From Acidobacteriota bacterium (GTDB lineage: Bacteria > Acidobacteriota > UBA890), in contig JAUWTE010000066.1 in the NCBI GenBank assembly GCA_030609765.1, positions 1-10,527 on the forward strand: a DNA stretch of 10,527 bases, read 5' to 3'. A program made the position numbers and the translations under genes. Shown piece by piece: positions 7,705-10,527 of the stretch; positions within the stretch are counted from its first letter, which is position 1, and every line of letters starts with the position of its first letter. The notes beneath the pieces were generated by a model, which had not been told where the DNA came from, did not search any database, and saw only the letters and a program-made list of their open reading frames with translations.

Positions 7705-7736
7705 ACCTCCCTATTTGCACCGTGGGAGGTGACGGT
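7705..7736 (-). promoter_or_regulatory. Predicted H-type RNA pseudoknot in the leader of the HExxH gene
   Basis: Read on the minus strand, stem 1 is ACCGT (7736-7732) with ACGGT (7723-7719). Its loop is C plus ACCTCCC (7731-7724). That loop segment is the exact complement of GGGAGGT (7711-7705), which follows a 7-base linker GCAAATA (7718-7712). This gives stem 1 of 5 bp, loop 1 of 1 nt, stem 2 of 7 bp, no junction base, and an A-containing third loop of 7 nt, which are standard H-type proportions. Stem 2 would hide the only strong Shine-Dalgarno-like sequence of the leader. Against a simple translational switch, that sequence is 23 bases from the ATG, farther than usual. The fold is inferred from complementarity only. 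Confidence 0.35.
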
Positions 7737-7797
7737 TACACCCTCAGAGGAACGCCGGGCACAAGAATGCTAGCCGCGACCCGTTGAGAAACCCCGG

Positions 7798-8163
7798 CTA
7801 GAGCCTGCGTCGCTTCTCGAGATCGAGGCGCCAGTCGAGGTGCTTCAAGTCCACTGGTTTGGCGAGGAAGTCTTCAGCCCCTAGGTTCAGGCTCTCCTCC
7901 GCGGCCTCGTGATCCCCCATGCCGGTCATCGTCCAGATCGTACCGGCGCGCAGACCCTGGTCTCGAATGCCCCGCAGGACGCCCAGGCCATCGAGCTTCG
8001 GCAAGTAGAGGTCGAGGAGCAAGAGGTCGGAGTCCTGGGACTGGAGCGCCCGCAGGGCTTCATTGCCATCACCTGCGGTGCTGACCTCATGACCACGCCG
8101 GGTCAGAAAATCACCGAGAAGATCGCAAACAAGCGGCTCATCATCAACGATGAGAACACGCAT
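7798..8163 (-). CDS. Single-domain response regulator (CheY-like receiver)
   Basis: The 121 residues are a complete receiver domain with no output domain. Key residues are present: the acidic pair Asp7-Asp8 (LIVDDEP), phospho-acceptor Asp51 (LLLLDLYLPKLDG), switch Thr80 (TMTGMG) and Lys102 (FLAKPVD). It should be phosphorylated by a histidine kinase and act through protein contacts, but no kinase is in the window, so it is an orphan here. The C-terminus DWRLDLEKRRRL is basic. The ATG at 8161-8163 follows GGTGG with a 9-base gap, a moderate ribosome binding site. It lies 167 bases after grxD and 115 bases before the HExxH gene on the same strand. A 7-bp inverted repeat CTAGCCG/CGGCTAG (7770-7801) overlaps its stop codon. 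Confidence 0.92.
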   Translation of the reverse strand: MRVLIVDDEPLVCDLLGDFLTRRGHEVSTAGDGNEALRALQSQDSDLLLLDLYLPKLDGLGVLRGIRDQGLRAGTIWTMTGMGDHEAAEESLNLGAEDFLAKPVDLKHLDWRLDLEKRRRL

Positions 8164-8176
8164 ATGCGCACGCCAC

Positions 8177-8202
8177 CCTGGTCCCCATTAGTCATTACCA
8201 GG
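8177..8202 (-). promoter_or_regulatory. Leader hairpin directly upstream of the response regulator
   Basis: On the minus strand CCTGGT (8202-8197) pairs perfectly with ACCAGG (8182-8177) across a 14-base loop, and a flanking U-G pair can add one step. The 3' arm abuts the GGTGG ribosome binding site of the receiver gene, so folding could limit initiation; alternatively the repeat is a protein operator. A second tight palindrome GCTAG/CTAGC (8216-8228) lies further upstream. Both are complementarity-based guesses. Confidence 0.25.
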
Positions 8203-8330
8203 ACTTTGCATCGCTGCTAGCCCCTAGCTTAGAGCGATCGAGGCGGTGATACCAGCGTTGCCGCGTACCTGGCGCATTATTGAGGAGCGGGCGATCCGGC
8301 CTGCTCCCGACCTGGCTGCTGCCTCGTTGG

Positions 8331-8666
8331 CTACTCGACCTTGCCGCTGGCCACCCCTTCAACCACCTTCTGCAAGTCCCCACTGCGGAGCATCTCGAGT
8401 GTAATGTCGCAGCCGCCGATGAACTCCCCACCGACGAAGACTTGCGGGATGGTGGGCCACTGCGATACTTCGTGCAATGTGCCGCGGTAGTTGTCGAGGT
8501 CGAGGAGCACGTTGGTTGTCGTAAAGGGAACCTCGAGAAAGAGGAAGGCTTCACAGACTGCCTTTGAAAACCCACACTGCGGCATCTCGGGTGTTCCCTT
8601 GATGTAGAGGTGCACCGGGTTGCTGGTGATTTCCTGCTCGATCTGCTGCTTGAGCTCTTGCGACAT
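8331..8666 (-). CDS. grxD: Monothiol glutaredoxin, CGFS (Grx4) type
   Basis: The 111-residue product carries all marks of a CGFS glutaredoxin: Lys23 (YIKGTP), active-site Cys31-Gly-Phe-Ser34, the glutathione-binding WPTIPQVF (70-77) and GGCDI (84-88). Such proteins form homodimers or heterocomplexes with BolA that hold a glutathione-ligated [2Fe-2S] cluster, and they work in iron-sulphur cluster transfer and iron sensing in the cytoplasm rather than in thiol reduction. The start is ATG 8664-8666, with GAGGAG 9 bases upstream; a TTG six bases earlier is unlikely. The length is standard. It follows bolA by 6 bases and is very probably co-transcribed and translationally coupled to it. An additional Cys38 (KAVCEAF) is present. 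A weak inverted repeat GGAGC/GCTCC (8284-8307) lies downstream without a T-run. Confidence 0.96.
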   Translation of the reverse strand: MSQELKQQIEQEITSNPVHLYIKGTPEMPQCGFSKAVCEAFLFLEVPFTTTNVLLDLDNYRGTLHEVSQWPTIPQVFVGGEFIGGCDITLEMLRSGDLQKVVEGVASGKVE

Positions 8667-8672
8667 GATCAA

Positions 8673-8903
8673 CTACTCCTCGGATGTTTCGGTATGAATA
8701 GACAGCGCATGAACGGCGTTGGTCAGTTCTTCGCCAACCGCCGCGTAGACCATCTGGTGCTGCTTGATGAGGCTAATCCCCTCGAACGAGGATGAGGTCA
8801 CCTCGACGCGAAAGTGGTCACCCGTGCCGCGGAGGTCACGGACCGTCACCTGGGCACCGGGTATGCCTGCTTCAATGAGAGACTTCAGTTGTTCCGGATC
8901 CAT
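8673..8903 (-). CDS. bolA: BolA/IbaG-family protein, partner of CGFS glutaredoxin
   Basis: The product is a 76-residue BolA-fold protein, short as in the IbaG branch. The family core is intact: GDHFRVEVTSSSFEGISLIKQHQMVYAAVGEEL (28-60), then AVHALSIHT with the invariant His65; His30 sits in the region that can also ligate the cluster. BolA proteins bind CGFS glutaredoxins through a [2Fe-2S] cluster, and grxD lies immediately downstream here, which supports that role. I prefer ATG 8901-8903 (MDPEQLKSLIEAG), preceded by GAAGAAG. A GTG at 8913-8915 would add four residues and cannot be excluded. The last codons GAG GAG and the TAG stop (8673-8675) double as the grxD ribosome binding site. Upstream is an AT-rich patch with two ATTTCAA copies, a likely control region. 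Confidence 0.94.
   Translation of the reverse strand: MDPEQLKSLIEAGIPGAQVTVRDLRGTGDHFRVEVTSSSFEGISLIKQHQMVYAAVGEELTNAVHALSIHTETSEE
8676..8681 (-). promoter_or_regulatory. grxD Shine-Dalgarno encoded by the last two bolA codons
   Basis: GAGGAG is read both as the final Glu-Glu of BolA and as the ribosome binding site 9 bases before the grxD ATG. This fixes the glutaredoxin start and implies translational coupling of the pair. Confidence 0.75.
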
Positions 8904-9284
8904 CGACTTCTTCACCCGTCTTCTGTATTTGAAATGGTTTTGATTGAAATCGGGTCGGTAGCGGGCCGCTAGTGTAGCCGCTTTCTACTCACGGGCGCGA
9001 GCCGGGGGGTAAGCTGGCCCGCACTTTCCGCTCCTTCGATTCGGAGGGCGCCCATTTGGGCAGACCGGGCGCGGAGGCAGGCTAGCACGGCTGCGTTGTC
9101 CTGCCATGGGATCCTGTTCCCAGTCCCTGGTCAACGAAACCCGTACCAGCGCTGCCGCCGTTCCCGGATTCTCGAGGGATGTCTACTCTTTTGGACGTTA
9201 CGTCGGGAGCAAAAGTCGAGGGGAGGGGACCAGCTTCAGCCCGGCTTTCAGGTCGCCGCGGTGAGGGGAGAGGGCCAGCCCGGG
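8904..9284. other. Intergenic region between the TolB-like/TPR gene and bolA
   Basis: These 381 bases hold no credible gene. Visible structures are several palindromes: TAGCGG/CCGCTA around one base (8959-8971); GCCCA/TGGGC (9050-9061), with a competing GCGCCC/GGGCGC pair (9048-9053 and 9067-9072); and GACGT/ACGTC around one base (9194-9204). A near-duplicate G-rich segment lies at the TPR end. The GCCCA hairpin could end the TPR transcript, but no T-run follows it on the minus strand. The bolA promoter should lie in the part nearest 8950. Confidence 0.5.
8929..8950 (-). promoter_or_regulatory. Two direct ATTTCAA repeats upstream of bolA
   Basis: On the minus strand ATTTCAA occurs at 8950-8944 and 8935-8929, a 15-base period, in a short AT-rich patch within GC-rich DNA. 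It lies 26 bases before the ATG of bolA. It may be a regulator site or part of the promoter; no clear -35/-10 pair was recognised. Confidence 0.25.
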
Positions 9285-9292
9285 CTAGTTTT
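9218..9292 (+). repeat. Imperfect direct repeat, purine-rich block followed by CCAGC...GGCT and T-run
   Basis: Copy A (9218-9247) and copy B (9263-9292) share the order GAGGGGAG, GGG, CCAGC, CCGG, CT, TTT, with small insertions. Copy B overlaps the stop codon and last residues of the TolB-like/TPR gene (stop 9285-9287). It includes the self-complementary AGCCCGGGCT. The cause may be a local duplication, and no function is evident. Confidence 0.3.
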
Positions 9293-10527
9293 GCTCGAAC
9301 CTCTGCACGAGGGCCGGATAGCGAGCGTGCTCCCGCAGCGAGTCCAGATCGGTGTCGTGCTCCATCCACTCCTTGTGGTGGAAGCCCTTTTTTACCGCGC
9401 GCTCGAGGTAGTACATGCCCTCCTCGATCTCGCCGATCTGTGCGTAGATGCAGGATACGCCGTAGAGTGTGTAGGGGTCGTCACGCTCCTTGGCGAGGAC
9501 GCGCTTCACCCACTCCATGGCCTGCTCACGCTCGCCCAGCTTGAGCAGTGCCTCGGCGCCGAGGTAGGTAGCGCGGACGTCGTCGGGGTTGAGCTCCAGA
9601 TGTCGTTCGATTTTGGTCAAGGAGCGCCGGTAGGCACGCTCCATCTTCTCCGCTTCTCCCATGATCTTGTAGGTGAAGCCCAACAGTGACGCGGCCTGGT
9701 ACTCGTCGGGGTTCACACGATGTGCTGATCGATAGTGACGCGTTGCTTCCTCGTGTTTGCCCTGCACGAAGCAGGTGCGGGCATAGTAGTAGTGAGCTTC
9801 GTAGAGATTCGGGTTGAGCTCTATGGCGGCCTCGAACTCCCTCTCGGCCTCCTCGTACGACTTGCTGAGTGATTCGGCCAAACCTCGTGCTGCGTGCGCC
9901 TCAGCCAGATCGGGGTCGAGCTCGAGGGCCTTGCTGCTGGCCGCGTCAGCATCCTCCAGGTCGCTCTGTCCGCCACCGAAATACATGCAGAGGTAGGAAC
10001 GGCAATCGGCGATGCCGGCGTACGCGAGAGCGTATTCCGGGTCCTCCTCGATCGCGCGCGCGAACATTCCCAGCGCGTAGTCAATGCTCTCGCGTTTCGA
10101 TCGATAGAAGAACTGCCGGCCGCGCAGGTAGAATTCGTACGCCTCGACGTTCTGTGTCGGTGCTTTCTCGAGGACCTGCTTCTCTTTCTCGGTGAGCTCT
10201 ACCTTGAGCGTTTTAGCAATATGGCTGGCAATCTCTTCCTGGATCGCAAAAACGTCCTCGAGCTCTCGGTCGTACTGTTCCGACCACAGATGACAGCCGT
10301 CGGCCACATTGATGAGCTGCGTGTTGATCCGCAACTTATTGTCCGCCTTGCGTACGCTGCCCTCCAGCACGGTTCTGACACCGAGCTTCCTGCCGATCTC
10401 CCGGATGTCCTCACGCCTCCCCTTGTACGAAAACGAGGATGTACGTGAGGCGACCCGCAATCCCCCCACATGTGCCAGGTTGTTGATGACCTCCTCGGCG
10501 ATGCCGTCGCAGAAATACTCCTGGTCC
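9285..10527 (-). CDS. TolB/FlgO-like domain plus TPR protein, C-terminal part (5' truncated)
   Basis: The frame is open to the right edge, reading DQEYFCDGIAEEVINNLAHVGGL before the GTG at 10469, so the true start is outside; about 414 residues are visible. The first about 110 match the TolB N-terminal/FlgO-like module of bacterial signalling proteins: LRVASRTSSFSYKG, IGRKLGVRTVLEGSVRK, LRINTQLINVADGCHLWSEQYDRELEDVFAIQEEIA. TPRs follow, for example ALAYAGIADCRSYLCMYFGG, AEAHAARGLAESLSKSYEEAEREFEAAIELNPN and YEAHYYYARTCFVQGKHEEATRHYRSAHRVNPD. In related proteins the missing N-terminus is a DNA-binding winged helix, a Ser/Thr kinase or an adenylate cyclase domain; which one applies here cannot be seen. 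It is likely a cytoplasmic signalling protein, possibly membrane-attached between the unseen domain and this module. The end ...ALVQRFEQN is natural, with TAG at 9285-9287. Confidence 0.9.
   Translation of the reverse strand, partial: DQEYFCDGIAEEVINNLAHVGGLRVASRTSSFSYKGRREDIREIGRKLGVRTVLEGSVRKADNKLRINTQLINVADGCHLWSEQYDRELEDVFAIQEEIASHIAKTLKVELTEKEKQVLEKAPTQNVEAYEFYLRGRQFFYRSKRESIDYALGMFARAIEEDPEYALAYAGIADCRSYLCMYFGGGQSDLEDADAASSKALELDPDLAEAHAARGLAESLSKSYEEAEREFEAAIELNPNLYEAHYYYARTCFVQGKHEEATRHYRSAHRVNPDEYQAASLLGFTYKIMGEAEKMERAYRRSLTKIERHLELNPDDVRATYLGAEALLKLGEREQAMEWVKRVLAKERDDPYTLYGVSCIYAQIGEIEEGMYYLERAVKKGFHHKEWMEHDTDLDSLREHARYPALVQRFEQN

Noticed and set aside
8670..8672. TTG as glutaredoxin start
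   Set aside because: The ATG two codons on has GAGGAG at 9 bases and gives the usual family N-terminus.
9096..9689. Plus-strand open frame of 197 codons in the gap and over the TolB-like/TPR gene
   Set aside because: More than half is antisense to conserved TPRs, and the part in the gap has no ribosome binding site or recognisable motif.
1..10527. CRISPR array, tRNA, insertion sequence or defence cluster
   Set aside because: I found no regularly spaced repeats, cloverleaf, transposase or typical defence genes, and the genes present are housekeeping, transport, signalling and exported-enzyme types.

Overview
The window is GC-rich and densely coded, with nine genes and short gaps. No mobile element, CRISPR array, tRNA or rRNA was found. 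Several features point to an uncultured Gram-negative bacterium of the Acidobacteriota or Gemmatimonadota type: TPR proteins with a TolB/FlgO-like domain, a large exported Met-zincin of the DUF5117/DUF4953 group, a small secreted HExxH...GIM protein, and a lipoprotein cytochrome c. This placement is an inference from gene content and was not computed.

Left part (1-3008). The C-terminal 374 residues of an acidic TPR protein enter from the left edge. It converges on an MFS transporter on the minus strand. The transporter is divergent from a small lipoprotein c-type cytochrome across a 187-base gap that holds a weak promoter candidate and a clear Shine-Dalgarno for the cytochrome.

Middle (3009-5985). 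After a 270-base gap comes an 880-residue exported zinc metalloprotease with an intact HExxHxxGxxH site and a glycine-rich insert. It converges on the next gene over a perfect 12-bp inverted repeat.

Right part (5960-10527), all on the minus strand. In transcription order: a truncated TolB-like/TPR protein entering from the right edge, a bolA-grxD pair, an orphan single-domain response regulator, a small secreted HExxH protein, and a YihY/BrkB-type membrane protein. BolA and the CGFS glutaredoxin are known partners that form [2Fe-2S]-bridged complexes, and here the glutaredoxin's ribosome binding site lies in the last codons of bolA. The other genes look individually transcribed or only loosely linked.

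No obvious new multi-gene system is visible. The most unusual signal is a 32-nt sequence in the leader of the small HExxH gene. It has the exact arrangement of an H-type RNA pseudoknot, and its second stem would lock up the strongest Shine-Dalgarno-like sequence of that leader. The HExxH protein itself is also poorly characterised, so gene and leader together are the best candidate for follow-up.
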